DNA from: Autumnicola edwardsiae
Lineage (GTDB): Bacteria > Bacteroidota > Bacteroidia > Flavobacteriales > Flavobacteriaceae
Assembly (NCBI RefSeq): GCF_031846505.1
Contig: NZ_JAVRHP010000006.1
Span: 1 to 64,000 of the forward strand
Reading direction: 5' to 3'
Length of the DNA stretch: 64,000 bases
The notes under the pieces were generated by a model. That model was not told where the DNA came from. It did no database searches and was given only the letters and a program-made list of their open reading frames with translations. Of this stretch, positions 23,898 to 32,008 are shown piece by piece. Made by a program: the position numbers and the translations under genes. Position 1 is the first letter of the stretch. Each line of letters begins with the position of its first letter.

Positions 23898-24050
23898 ATG
23901 AAAAAGTTAATGCTAATCCTTGCACTTGTATGTTCTACCAGTGTTTTCACGTCTTGCAGAGAGGAAAAATCTGGAGTAGAAAGAGCCGCTGACGATGTGG
24001 AAGATGCTGCCGACGATGTTGGGGACGCTGTAGAAGATGCTACGGACTAA
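23898..24050 (+). CDS. Acidic small lipoprotein (2)
   Basis: A 50-residue protein beginning 20 bases after the preceding gene: signal MKKLMLILALVCSTSVFTS, lipobox Cys20, then REEKSGVERAADDVEDAADD and a repeat of DDVxDAxxD units to the stop. It is a shortened counterpart of its neighbour (shared SCRE after the signal, acidic heptad-like repeats), so the two probably come from a duplication. Role unknown. Ends 5 bases before a long hairpin. Confidence 0.7.
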   Translation: MKKLMLILALVCSTSVFTSCREEKSGVERAADDVEDAADDVGDAVEDATD

Positions 24051-24055
24051 CAAAA

Positions 24056-24133
24056 AAACTGTCTGAAAATTGCGTTTCATGTTGCAGGATTTATTTCTGC
24101 GGGATGAAAATTTCAATTTTCAGACAGTCTTTA
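24056..24133. terminator. Long two-tier hairpin, bidirectional terminator
   Basis: Outer stem ACTGTCTGAAAATTG (24058-24072) pairs perfectly with CAATTTTCAGACAGT (24114-24128). An inner stem, TTTCAT ... ATGAAA enclosing GCAG ... CTGC, sits inside. T-rich tracts flank both ends, and it lies between convergent genes, so it can serve both. Confidence 0.8.
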
Positions 24134-24170
24134 ATTTTTAAAAATTTCCTTACTTTCCGTACTTCCGGAA

Positions 24171-24698
24171 TTATTTTTCTGGTGGATAGCCATCTAAAGC
24201 TTTTTGTAACACTTTATCAAAAAGTGCCTGCCGCTGCTCCGGCCGTGCATTAGGATTAAACTTCACATCCACAACAGCCTGCCAGACTAAATTGTCTTTA
24301 GACTTATCTATAAAATCAATAGTCATTTTTAAATAATTCTCCGGTCCACCAATAGGTATTCCGCCGGAAACTCCAACTCCCACGTTGCCTCCTCCGCCTC
24401 CAACTCCAAGGCCAATACTATTCCCGCTCTGCTGCTGAAATTTTTCAGTGTATATATTGATAAAAAGATCAGGATCGTCTGCTGTAGAGAAACCTTTTTG
24501 CTGCATCACATTATCCAGGGCCCTTATCAGCCTTGCTTCATCCAACTGGCTTAAGCCCGACCGAAAATCGGGGAAGAGTGAGTAAGTAGAATATGCATTA
24601 AAATTTGCAGCCTGGTCGTAATCGTAAGCAATTTTTGGCGCATTACAGCTGGCAAAAAGCACGCAAATAAATAGAAGTTTTATTATTTTCATATCCAT
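24171..24698 (-). CDS. DUF4136 domain lipoprotein
   Basis: A 175-residue predicted lipoprotein. Signal MDMKIIKLLFICVLFAS with Cys18; a start at the second Met (24692) is also possible. The body has the DUF4136 pattern: DYDQAANFNAYSTYSLFPDF near the start, IRALDNVMQQKGFSTADDPD and LFINIYTEKF in the middle, a Gly-rich loop (GLGVGGGGGNVGVGVSGG), and LVWQAVVDVKFNPNARPEQR toward the end. These are envelope proteins of unknown function. It follows obgE on the same strand (101 bases). Confidence 0.85.
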   Translation of the reverse strand: MDMKIIKLLFICVLFASCNAPKIAYDYDQAANFNAYSTYSLFPDFRSGLSQLDEARLIRALDNVMQQKGFSTADDPDLFINIYTEKFQQQSGNSIGLGVGGGGGNVGVGVSGGIPIGGPENYLKMTIDFIDKSKDNLVWQAVVDVKFNPNARPEQRQALFDKVLQKALDGYPPEK

Positions 24699-24799
24699 AA
24701 CATTTTAGGAAGATTTTATTTCTAATTTTTCCGCAGTGCGGAAACTCTCTAAAGTTAATCAAAAACTATCCCGAAAATGAAAAGATAAGAAATGTGGTT

Positions 24800-25807
24800 T
24801 TAGTCAGGCTTCCTATTGAGCATTTCCCAAAGCCTGTCTTTCAACTCCGTAAGTCCCTGTTGCGCTACTGATGAAATAAATACATAATCTGCATTCAGGT
24901 TCTCATCGAGCTCAGCCTTTAATTCTGCTTTAAGTTCAGCGTCCAGCATGTCGCTTTTAGAAATAGCAATTAAACGATCTTTATCGAGCATTTCAGGATT
25001 ATACCTTCTCAATTCGTCCACCAGGATTTCATATTGATTGGCAATATTAGAAGCATCTGCCGGAATTAAAAATAACAACGTAGAATTCCTCTCGATATGC
25101 CGCAAAAAACGATAACCAAGCCCTTTTCCTTCCGCAGCTCCTTCTATGATCCCCGGGATATCGGCAACCACAAAAGTTTTAAAGTCGCGATATTGTACAA
25201 TTCCGAGGTTAGGCTTTAAAGTAGTAAATTCGTAATCAGCGATTTTCGGTTTGGCCGCAGTAATTACAGAGAGTAATGTAGATTTCCCTGCATTTGGAAA
25301 TCCAACGAGCCCCACATCTGCAAGGACTTTTAATTCCAGCGTAACATCCACTTCCTTGCCCTCTATCCCCGGTTGTGCGTAGCGAGGAGTTTGATTGGTA
25401 GAACTTTTAAAATGCCAGTTTCCAAGGCCACCCTTTCCGCCTTCTGCTACTACATATTCTTTTCCATCTTCAGTAATCTCCTGAATAATTTCCTGGGTTT
25501 CGGTATCCCGAATCACAGTTCCCAAAGGAACATCAATATATTCATCTGATCCATCAGAACCTGAGCTCCTGGATTTTGAGCCATTCCCGCCGTGTTCAGC
25601 CCGAACGTGCCTCTTAAATTTTAAATGGAAAAGTGTCCACAGGTTTTTATCGCCACGAATAATCACGTGGCCTCCACGGCCTCCATCTCCCCCATCGGGA
25701 CCTCCTTTTGTAATATATTTTTCCCGGTGTAAATGTGCAGAGCCACTCCCCCCGTTCCCGGAAGAAACGTGGATTTTCACATAATCAACAAAATTCCCTT
25801 CAGTCAT
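24800..25807 (-). CDS. obgE: Obg family GTPase
   Basis: A 335-residue ribosome-associated GTPase (CgtA). Residues 1-158 are the glycine-rich Obg domain (NFVDYVKIHVSSGNGGSGSA, GGPDGGDGGRGGHVIIRGDK). The G domain follows with P-loop GFPNAGKSTLL, the TTLKPNLG switch I, DIPGIIEGA (G3), and SKSD (G4). No C-terminal OCT extension, as usual in this phylum. It acts late in 50S assembly and in growth control. Downstream of adk on the same strand with 98 bases between, containing a decayed copy of the dispersed repeat. Confidence 0.95.
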   Translation of the reverse strand: MTEGNFVDYVKIHVSSGNGGSGSAHLHREKYITKGGPDGGDGGRGGHVIIRGDKNLWTLFHLKFKRHVRAEHGGNGSKSRSSGSDGSDEYIDVPLGTVIRDTETQEIIQEITEDGKEYVVAEGGKGGLGNWHFKSSTNQTPRYAQPGIEGKEVDVTLELKVLADVGLVGFPNAGKSTLLSVITAAKPKIADYEFTTLKPNLGIVQYRDFKTFVVADIPGIIEGAAEGKGLGYRFLRHIERNSTLLFLIPADASNIANQYEILVDELRRYNPEMLDKDRLIAISKSDMLDAELKAELKAELDENLNADYVFISSVAQQGLTELKDRLWEMLNRKPD

Positions 25808-25864
25808 ATTCGTTCTGGTTTGAGGCTTTCAAGTTTTATTTTCGTCACTTTTTAAACAGTATGT

Positions 25865-25895
25865 CGAAAACTGGCATTTTGAGGCAGCCTCTTTT
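25865..25895 (-). repeat. Dispersed short repeat, right arm decayed
   Basis: On the minus strand: AGAGGCTGCCTCAAAATGCC followed by AGTTTTCG, matching the complete element at 35874-35934 at nearly every base of the left arm and loop. After it CAT ACTGTTT resembles the loop-side of the right arm, but the outer right arm is lost. Lies between adk and obgE. Confidence 0.65.
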
Positions 25896-25905
25896 CCTTC
25901 AGTTA

Positions 25906-26481
25906 TTAAACTAGTTTATCTATAACTGCACTGAGCCTTTCGGTGATTTCCTGGACAGATCCCACACCATCTACTCCGTAATATTTATCGTCCTTTTTAT
26001 AATACTCTTTAAGAATAGCAGTCTCTTCGTAATATACTTTTATCCTTTCTCTTATTACAGATTCATCTGCATCATCTGGCCTTCCCGAAGTTTTTCCTCG
26101 TTCCAGTAAGCGCTGTAACAAAACCTCATCCTCTACTTCCAGCGCGACCATCGCATCTACCTCTTCCTCTTTAGAAGCAAGTAAATCCTCCAATGCTTCT
26201 GCCTGTGCACGGGTTCGTGGAAATCCGTCAAAAATAAAACCTTTGGCACCTTCGTTGCTCTCCACTTCTGCTTTTAGCATCTCTATGGTCACCTCGTCGG
26301 GAACCAGCTGCCCCTTATCCATATAAGATTTTGCACTTTTACCAAGTTCCGTTTCATTCTTGATATTGTACCGGAAAACATCTCCGGTAGAGATATGCAC
26401 CAGTTGATATTTCTCCTTTAAAATTGAAGCTTGTGTTCCTTTGCCGGCGCCGGGAGGGCCAAAAAGTACCAGATTTGTCAT
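25906..26481 (-). CDS. adk: Adenylate kinase
   Basis: A 191-residue enzyme for ATP + AMP = 2 ADP. P-loop GPPGAGKGTQA at 8-18, FIFDGFPRTRAQAEAL with the AMP-binding Arg, and the short LID segment ERGKTSGRPDDADESVIRER without zinc-binding cysteines. Length is that of the short-LID form. It begins 3 bases after hpt's stop on the same strand, so hpt-adk form an operon with obgE as a likely third gene; all relate to purine nucleotide pools. Confidence 0.95.
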   Translation of the reverse strand: MTNLVLFGPPGAGKGTQASILKEKYQLVHISTGDVFRYNIKNETELGKSAKSYMDKGQLVPDEVTIEMLKAEVESNEGAKGFIFDGFPRTRAQAEALEDLLASKEEEVDAMVALEVEDEVLLQRLLERGKTSGRPDDADESVIRERIKVYYEETAILKEYYKKDDKYYGVDGVGSVQEITERLSAVIDKLV

Positions 26482-26484
26482 TTT

Positions 26485-27015
26485 TTATTCTTTGCGTTTA
26501 TATACTTGTGTAAGGTTTCTTCCCAAACCGTCATAATCCAGACCGTACCCCACAATAAATTTATCAGGAATTTCAATTCCTATATATGCTATACTTAACG
26601 ATTTCTTGTAGGCTTCAGGTTTAAAAAACAGTGTGGCCACCTTATAATCGGCCACATTTTCTGCTTCCAGGATCTTGTTAATTTCCTCCAGCGTATTTCC
26701 GGTATCCACGATATCTTCAAGGATTACCACTTTTCTTCCTTCCACTTTCTGGTTTAATCCAACCAAAGTTTTCACTGTTCCCGTGGTAGAAGTCCCTTCA
26801 TAGGAACCCATTTTCACAAAACTTACCTCACAATCTCCTTTGAAGCGCTTTATAACTTCTGAAGCAAACATAAAAGAGCCGTTTAAAACACCAATAAAAA
26901 TCGGGTTTTGGTCTTTATAATCGGCATTAAGCCGGGCAGAAATTTTCTCTACAGCACCTTCAATCTCTTCTTCGGAAATATAAGGCTCAAATTGTAAATC
27001 ATGAAGTTGAATCAA
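26485..27015 (-). CDS. hpt: Hypoxanthine phosphoribosyltransferase
   Basis: A 176-residue purine salvage enzyme converting hypoxanthine/guanine plus PRPP to IMP/GMP. The PRPP motif VVILEDIVDTGNTLEEI and FIGVLNGSFMFASEVIKRF are clear; GYGLDYDGLGRNL near the end. There is no suitable ATG. Two in-frame TTG codons exist: one at 27054 and one at 27015. The exact -7 element TATCTTTG on the minus strand (27036-27043) would fall inside the longer reading, and (M)IQLHDLQFEPYISEEEI is the family N-terminus, so the TTG at 27015 is chosen. Divergent from purK; overlaps no neighbour; adk starts 3 bases after its stop. Confidence 0.92.
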   Translation of the reverse strand: MIQLHDLQFEPYISEEEIEGAVEKISARLNADYKDQNPIFIGVLNGSFMFASEVIKRFKGDCEVSFVKMGSYEGTSTTGTVKTLVGLNQKVEGRKVVILEDIVDTGNTLEEINKILEAENVADYKVATLFFKPEAYKKSLSIAYIGIEIPDKFIVGYGLDYDGLGRNLTQVYKRKE

Positions 27016-27035
27016 AACATCAAATTTTAAAGAGG

Positions 27036-27043
27036 CAAAGATA
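27036..27043 (-). promoter_or_regulatory. -7 promoter element of hpt-adk
   Basis: TATCTTTG on the minus strand, exact TAnnTTTG, 20 bases before the chosen TTG start. Decides the hpt start. Confidence 0.55.
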
Positions 27044-27110
27044 AGGATTCTCAATCATCCAGACCATCAGATTTCTATAAGAATAAGTAGTGCATTCCAC
27101 CTTAAAAAAT

Positions 27111-27118
27111 TATTTTTG
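27111..27118 (+). promoter_or_regulatory. -7 promoter element of purK
   Basis: TATTTTTG, exact TAnnTTTG, 17 bases before the purK ATG. Forms a divergent promoter pair with the hpt element 67 bases away. Confidence 0.55.
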
Positions 27119-27135
27119 TAGAAACTGAAATTTAT

Positions 27136-28296
27136 ATGCTCAATTATTTTTCGTCAGACTTTAAATTGGGAATTCTCGGCGGCGGTCAGCTGGGAAAAAT
27201 GATGCTCTACGAGACTAGGAAATTCGACATCCAAACCAATGTTTTAGACCCAAACGCAGAAGCCCCAGCCAGGATTGCATGCAATTATTTTGAGCAGGGA
27301 GACCTGATGGATTACGATACCGTAATTAACTTTGGCAGGAAAGCAGACGTGCTGACTTTTGAAATTGAAGGAGTTAATGTAGATGCACTAAGGAAGCTGG
27401 AAAAAGAAGGTGTAAAAACTTATCCCTCTGCCGGGACACTGGAAAAAATTCAGAATAAAGGAATTCAAAAGAACTTTTACTTAGAAAATGAAATTCCTAC
27501 AGCAGCTTTTCAGATTTACAGGAACAAAAAAGAATTACTAAAGGACATTGAGCAAGGGAAACGAAAATTCCCTTTTGTCTGGAAAAGTACAACAGGCGGC
27601 TACGACGGCAAAGGCGTGGCGGTTATAAAAACTGAAGAAGATTTAAACGATTTATCCGAAGTCGAATGTATTGCTGAAGAAATGATTACGTTTAAAAACG
27701 AACTTGCGGTGATTGTGGCGAGAAATCCTTCAGGCCAGGTAAAGACTTATCCTGTTGTAGAAATGGAATTTCATCCTGTTGCCAATCAGGTAGAATATGT
27801 GATTTGTCCGGCGAGAATAGATCCTGAACTAGCCGAAAAAGCAAGAAAAACCGCCGAAAAAGTTTCCGAAGCATTTAAACATGTAGGACTTCTGGCTGTT
27901 GAAATGTTCCAGACGAAAGACGATGAAATCCTGGTGAATGAAGTTGCACCCAGGCCACACAATAGTGGACATTACAGTATAGAAGCCAGTTACACTAACC
28001 AGTTTGAGCAGCATATACGGGCGATTCTCGACCTTCCGTTGGGAAATACCGACAGTAAAGTAGGCGGAATCATGGTAAACCTGGTGGGTGAAGAAAATCA
28101 TACAGGTGAAGTGGTTTATGAGAATATCGAAAAAATAATGAAGATGGATGGGGTAACGCCCCACATCTACGGAAAAAAAATCACACGACCTTTTAGGAAA
28201 ATGGGGCACGTCACGATTGTAAATGAGCAAATTTATGAAGCGAGAAGGATTGCCGAAGAAGTCAAAAATTCGATTAAAGTAATAGCTAGAAAATAA
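27136..28296 (+). CDS. purK: 5-(carboxyamino)imidazole ribonucleotide synthase
   Basis: A 386-residue ATP-grasp enzyme that carboxylates AIR with bicarbonate in de novo purine synthesis. N-terminal KLGILGGGQLGKMMLYE dinucleotide-like fold, FEIEGVNVDALRKLE, the ATP-grasp segment FVWKSTTGGYDGKGVAVI, EMITFKNELAVIVARN, and the metal-binding VNEVAPRPHNSGHYSIEA. The N-terminal MLNYFSSDFKLG is slightly longer than in E. coli. purE starts 43 bases downstream; together they make CAIR. Divergent from hpt, placing purine salvage and synthesis side by side. Confidence 0.95.
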   Translation: MLNYFSSDFKLGILGGGQLGKMMLYETRKFDIQTNVLDPNAEAPARIACNYFEQGDLMDYDTVINFGRKADVLTFEIEGVNVDALRKLEKEGVKTYPSAGTLEKIQNKGIQKNFYLENEIPTAAFQIYRNKKELLKDIEQGKRKFPFVWKSTTGGYDGKGVAVIKTEEDLNDLSEVECIAEEMITFKNELAVIVARNPSGQVKTYPVVEMEFHPVANQVEYVICPARIDPELAEKARKTAEKVSEAFKHVGLLAVEMFQTKDDEILVNEVAPRPHNSGHYSIEASYTNQFEQHIRAILDLPLGNTDSKVGGIMVNLVGEENHTGEVVYENIEKIMKMDGVTPHIYGKKITRPFRKMGHVTIVNEQIYEARRIAEEVKNSIKVIARK

Positions 28297-28339
28297 CAAT
28301 TATCTCACATCTGTTTTTGTGAGCACGAGAAATCAACAT

Positions 28340-28825
28340 ATGGGAAAAGTAGCAATAATCATGGGAAGCACCAGCGACATGCCGGTAATGCAGGACGCAA
28401 TAGACATCCTGGAAGGATTTGATATTGAAGTTGAAGTAGATATAGTCTCTGCCCATCGCACTCCCGAAAAATTATTCGATTACGGCAAAAATGCTCATGA
28501 ACGCGGGATACAGGTGATCGTAGCAGGTGCCGGCGGGGCAGCCCATTTGCCGGGAATGATCGCCTCACTCTCTCCTCTTCCCGTGATTGGCGTTCCTGTT
28601 AAATCCAGTAATTCTATCGACGGGTGGGATTCTGTACTTTCTATCCTACAAATGCCAGGAGGTGTTCCAGTTGCTACTGTGGCTTTAAACGGCGCGAAGA
28701 ATGCCGGAATCCTCGCCGCCCAGATTATTGGTGCATCAGATAAATGTACACAGGATAAAATTTTAGTTTATAAAGAAGGGTTAAAAGAGAAAGTAATAGA
28801 AGGCGCCAAAAAGGTCAAAAAATAA
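28340..28825 (+). CDS. purE: N5-carboxyaminoimidazole ribonucleotide mutase
   Basis: A 161-residue class I PurE that isomerises N5-CAIR to CAIR. Start is ATG at 28340 (MGKVAIIMGSTSDMPV); an upstream GTG would add seven residues without similarity. Signature SAHRTPEKLFDYGKNA, IVAGAGGAAHLPGMIASLSP and GVPVATVALNGAKNAG are present. Second gene of the purKE operon, followed by a GC-rich hairpin. Confidence 0.95.
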   Translation: MGKVAIIMGSTSDMPVMQDAIDILEGFDIEVEVDIVSAHRTPEKLFDYGKNAHERGIQVIVAGAGGAAHLPGMIASLSPLPVIGVPVKSSNSIDGWDSVLSILQMPGGVPVATVALNGAKNAGILAAQIIGASDKCTQDKILVYKEGLKEKVIEGAKKVKK

Positions 28826-28827
28826 GA

Positions 28828-28851
28828 CAAGCCACACTTTCGTGTGGCTTG
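28828..28851 (+). terminator. Hairpin after purE
   Basis: CAAGCCACAC and GTGTGGCTTG form a perfect 10-bp stem with a 4-base loop. It has no T run, so it may be a terminator with a weak tail or an mRNA-end stabiliser. Confidence 0.6.
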
Positions 28852-29035
28852 CGTAGTAGTTACTTCCTTTTAAACGTGTAAAATTTATTTATTAACCATT
28901 CTAAATATATTAATCCACAACTTTTAAAGTAACCTACATCTTAATGCTTTTCTAAAGAAGGCGTAAATGTAGTTAAAAAATATCTAAAATATGATTTCGA
29001 TCATAAAATAATCTAATAACGTCAAGAAATATCCT

Positions 29036-31069
29036 ATGACTACAAATAATCCCTTACTTGAAGAATTTACTTACGCACCTTTTTCCAAAATAGAGAATAA
29101 ACATTTTAAGCCCGCAATTTTGGCTGCGATAGATGCTGCCCGTAAAGAAATTGATGGTATTGCAAACTCTAAAGAAGAAGCAAATTTTGAGAACACCATA
29201 GCTGCCCTGGAATTTTCGGGAAAACAGCTGGATCGGGTAACCAGTATTTTCTTCAATTTAAATTCTGCGGAAACAAATAAAGAGATCCAGAAAATTGCAC
29301 AGGAGGTTTCACCGCTTTTAACCGAATTTAAAAATGATACTATCCTGAATAAAGCCCTTTTTAAAAAGGTAAAACAGGTATATGAAATTAAGGATCAGCT
29401 GGAACTAAGTGTAGAACAAGAAACACTGTTGGATAAAAAATATAAAGCTTTCTCCCGCAATGGTGCCAATCTTCCTGAAGGGAAACAGAAGGAACTAAGG
29501 GAAATCGACAAGCAACTTTCTTCGCTAAGCCTTAAATTTGGGGAAAATGTACTGGAGGAAACCAACAAATTTGAACTTCATATTACAAATGAAGATGAAT
29601 TAAAAGGCCTTCCGGAAAGTTTTAAGGAAGAAGCAAAATCTGTAGCCGAATCAAAAGAAAAAGAAGGCTGGATTTTCACCCTGCAGTATCCCAGCTATAT
29701 TCCGTTTATGAAATATGTGGAAAACCGGGAGCTTCGAAAAAAAATGGCACTCGCCTTTGGTTCCAAAGCATTTCACGGCGATGAGCTCGATAACCAGGAC
29801 TATGTGCTGAAAATTGCCAAATTAAGGCATAGACGTGCAAACCTACTTGGCTTCGAAACTCATGCGCATTTTGTCCTGGAGCAGCGCATGGCAGAAACTC
29901 CGGAGAAAGTAGACAGCTTTTTAAACGAAATTTTGGAAAAAGCAAAGCCTGCTGCCGACCGGGAGTTTGCAGAACTGGAAAATTTCGCCAAAAAGCTGGA
30001 TAGGATCGATCAATTACAAAAATGGGATGCTGCTTTTTATGGCGAAAAACTAAAACAGGAGCTTTTTAACCTTAATGATGAAAAACTGAAGCCTTATTTT
30101 GAGCTTGAAAGTGTTATAAATGGTGTTTTTCTTGTCGCCAACAAACTTTACGGACTTAATTTCACCGAAGTAACCGATGTGGATAAATATCATCCCGATG
30201 TAAAAACTTACCAGGTAACCGATGAGGAAAATAACATTATCGCCCTCTTATATGCAGATTTCCATCCCAGGGAAGGGAAACGTGGTGGTGCCTGGATGAC
30301 CGGTTATAAACCGCAGTACATCAAAAATGGCAAAAATGAGCGTCCGCATATTTCCATTGTTTGTAATTTCACCAAACCTTCAAAAACAGAACCTTCATTA
30401 TTGACATTTAACGAAGTCACCACTTTGTTCCACGAATTTGGCCATGCCCTGCACGGGATATTGGCAAACACCACTTACCCAAGCATTTCGGGAGCAAACG
30501 TGTATTGGGATTTTGTGGAATTACCCAGCCAGGTTCTGGAAAACTGGTGTTATGAGAAAGAAGCACTTCAGCTTTTTGCAAAGCATTACAAAACAGGAGA
30601 AACCATCCCGATGAAACTGGTAGAAAAGATAAAAGAATCGGCTAATTTTCATGAAGGGATGGCCACCGTACGACAATTGAGTTTTGGGATGCTGGACCTT
30701 AGCTGGCATGGGATAGATCCTACAGATATCACCGATGTAAAAGCACATGAAGATAAAGCCTTTGAACCCACAAAATTATATCCCGATGTTGCCGAAAATT
30801 GCATGAGCACTTCCTTCAGTCACATCTTTCAGGGCGGCTATTCTGCCGGTTATTATTCCTACAAATGGGCAGAAGTGCTGGATGCAGATACTTTTGAATA
30901 TTTCCAGGAGCAGGGAATCTTCAGCAGGGAAGTGGCAAATAAATTCAGGGAAAATATTTTATCACAGGGCGGTACAGAGCACCCAATGACGCTTTATAAA
31001 AGATTCCGCGGAAAAGAACCTCAGCCCGAGGCATTATTAAAAAGAGCAGGATTACTTCCGAAGGAATAA
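29036..31069 (+). CDS. M3 family metallopeptidase (peptidyl-dipeptidase Dcp/oligopeptidase A type)
   Basis: A 677-residue zinc peptidase that removes dipeptides from or cleaves short oligopeptides, probably in the cytoplasm since no signal peptide is seen (MTTNNPLLEEFTYAPFSKIE). Zinc motif FHEFGHALHG with HEFGH at 466-470 and the third ligand Glu in DFVELPSQVLENW. The N-terminal helical domain and the C-terminal GYSAGYYSYKWAEVLDAD / SQGGTEHPMTLYKRFRGKEP segments are family typical. Length fits Dcp (about 680). Single gene with a strong hairpin afterwards. Confidence 0.93.
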   Translation: MTTNNPLLEEFTYAPFSKIENKHFKPAILAAIDAARKEIDGIANSKEEANFENTIAALEFSGKQLDRVTSIFFNLNSAETNKEIQKIAQEVSPLLTEFKNDTILNKALFKKVKQVYEIKDQLELSVEQETLLDKKYKAFSRNGANLPEGKQKELREIDKQLSSLSLKFGENVLEETNKFELHITNEDELKGLPESFKEEAKSVAESKEKEGWIFTLQYPSYIPFMKYVENRELRKKMALAFGSKAFHGDELDNQDYVLKIAKLRHRRANLLGFETHAHFVLEQRMAETPEKVDSFLNEILEKAKPAADREFAELENFAKKLDRIDQLQKWDAAFYGEKLKQELFNLNDEKLKPYFELESVINGVFLVANKLYGLNFTEVTDVDKYHPDVKTYQVTDEENNIIALLYADFHPREGKRGGAWMTGYKPQYIKNGKNERPHISIVCNFTKPSKTEPSLLTFNEVTTLFHEFGHALHGILANTTYPSISGANVYWDFVELPSQVLENWCYEKEALQLFAKHYKTGETIPMKLVEKIKESANFHEGMATVRQLSFGMLDLSWHGIDPTDITDVKAHEDKAFEPTKLYPDVAENCMSTSFSHIFQGGYSAGYYSYKWAEVLDADTFEYFQEQGIFSREVANKFRENILSQGGTEHPMTLYKRFRGKEPQPEALLKRAGLLPKE

Positions 31070-31078
31070 GAAAATTAC

Positions 31079-31119
31079 GCAGCCAATTACCAGTTAATAA
31101 GGAAATTGGCTGCACTTTT
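31079..31119 (+). terminator. Rho-independent terminator after the M3 peptidase gene
   Basis: GCAGCCAATT (31079-31088) pairs with AATTGGCTGC (31104-31113), 10 bp, 15-base loop, then ACTTTT. Confidence 0.75.
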
Positions 31120-31168
31120 CAGCATAAAATCTTATCGTTTTTATAACTTTTTTGAATATTTCTTTTCC

Positions 31169-31176
31169 TATTTTTG
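31169..31176 (+). promoter_or_regulatory. Putative -7 promoter element of the sigma factor gene
   Basis: TATTTTTG, exact TAnnTTTG, 16 bases before the ATG at 31193. A TTTTTTG run lies 14 bases upstream, somewhat close for the -33 element. Confidence 0.5.
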
Positions 31177-31192
31177 ATTAAGAAAATGTCTT

Positions 31193-31744
31193 ATGCCAGC
31201 TCACAGCCTCGACCCTACCAAGTGGGTGGATAAATATTCAGATTATCTTTTTAACTATACGATTGTTCGGGTGAACGACCGCGAGGTGGCTAATGATCTT
31301 ATTTCTGAAACTTTCCTGGCAGGATTAAAGTCGATGAAAAATTTTAAAGGGGAAGCAAGTGAACGTACCTGGCTAATTTCCATCTTAAAGCGGAAAATAA
31401 TTGATTATTATCGGAAAATAAATTCTAAAAAAGGAAAAGCTGAAGTTCATATTAATTATTCTGACGATTTTAGCGACGGTGAATGGCTGGAAGAGCAGGT
31501 TGCAGATAATTCAGATCGCAATGCCGAAGATGAAATGGAGAATACCGAGTTGGGAATGGCTATCCTGGACTGCCTGGATCAAATAAATGAAAAGCAGGCA
31601 GCAATTTTTAAAATGAAAACGATTGATGGTGCAGATACTGAAGTAATTTGTAATGAGTTTAATATCACCCCGTCTAACCTGTGGGTAATTATACACAGGG
31701 CCCGGGTATCCCTCGCCGCATGTCTCGAAAAAAACTGGTTTTAA
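31193..31744 (+). CDS. ECF-type RNA polymerase sigma factor
   Basis: A 183-residue sigma-70 family protein. Region 2 (about 10-80): DKYSDYLFNYTIVRVNDREV, ANDLISETFLAGLKS, TWLISILKRKIIDYYR. Region 4 (about 125-175): LDCLDQINEKQAAIFKMKTI, EVICNEFNITPSNLWVIIHR (helix-turn-helix). No region 1.1 or 3, hence ECF. Followed 3 bases later by a small Cys/His protein that may be its antagonist. Targets cannot be deduced. Confidence 0.88.
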   Translation: MPAHSLDPTKWVDKYSDYLFNYTIVRVNDREVANDLISETFLAGLKSMKNFKGEASERTWLISILKRKIIDYYRKINSKKGKAEVHINYSDDFSDGEWLEEQVADNSDRNAEDEMENTELGMAILDCLDQINEKQAAIFKMKTIDGADTEVICNEFNITPSNLWVIIHRARVSLAACLEKNWF

Positions 31745-31747
31745 ATT

Positions 31748-32008
31748 ATGTTTAAAAATTTCTTTCTTATTGACTGTTCAAAAGCAGAGAACTCCTGCGA
31801 TAAGTCCCAGTACAAGGAGCTTGGCAGAATAAATAAACTGAAATTGCTTATGCACATTGCTGTATGCCGCCGCTGTAAAGAATATACCTCTCGCAATTCC
31901 CGCCTCACAAAACTTATTAAAAGGTCTGATATAAAAACCTGCAGCAAAGTAGACAAGAAAGTTTGGAAAGAAAGAATAAGAGAAGAACTCGCTAAGCAAA
32001 ATTCCTGA
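31748..32008 (+). CDS. Minimal zinc-binding anti-sigma-like protein
   Basis: An 86-residue soluble protein directly following the ECF sigma gene (3 bases). It carries HIAVCRRC (His36-x3-Cys40-x2-Cys43), the zinc motif of ZAS/zf-HC2 anti-sigma factors, plus additional Cys at 10, 17 and near 66. There is no transmembrane segment, unlike most anti-sigmas of ECF factors. Lys-rich C-terminus. The pairing suggests regulation of the sigma factor (inference). Its last 17 bases overlap the convergent UbiA-like gene. Confidence 0.72.
   Translation: MFKNFFLIDCSKAENSCDKSQYKELGRINKLKLLMHIAVCRRCKEYTSRNSRLTKLIKRSDIKTCSKVDKKVWKERIREELAKQNS

Noticed and set aside
28828..28851. Possible tRNA or riboswitch near the GC-rich hairpin after purE
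   Set aside because: A lone 10-bp hairpin with no cloverleaf or conserved aptamer sequence.
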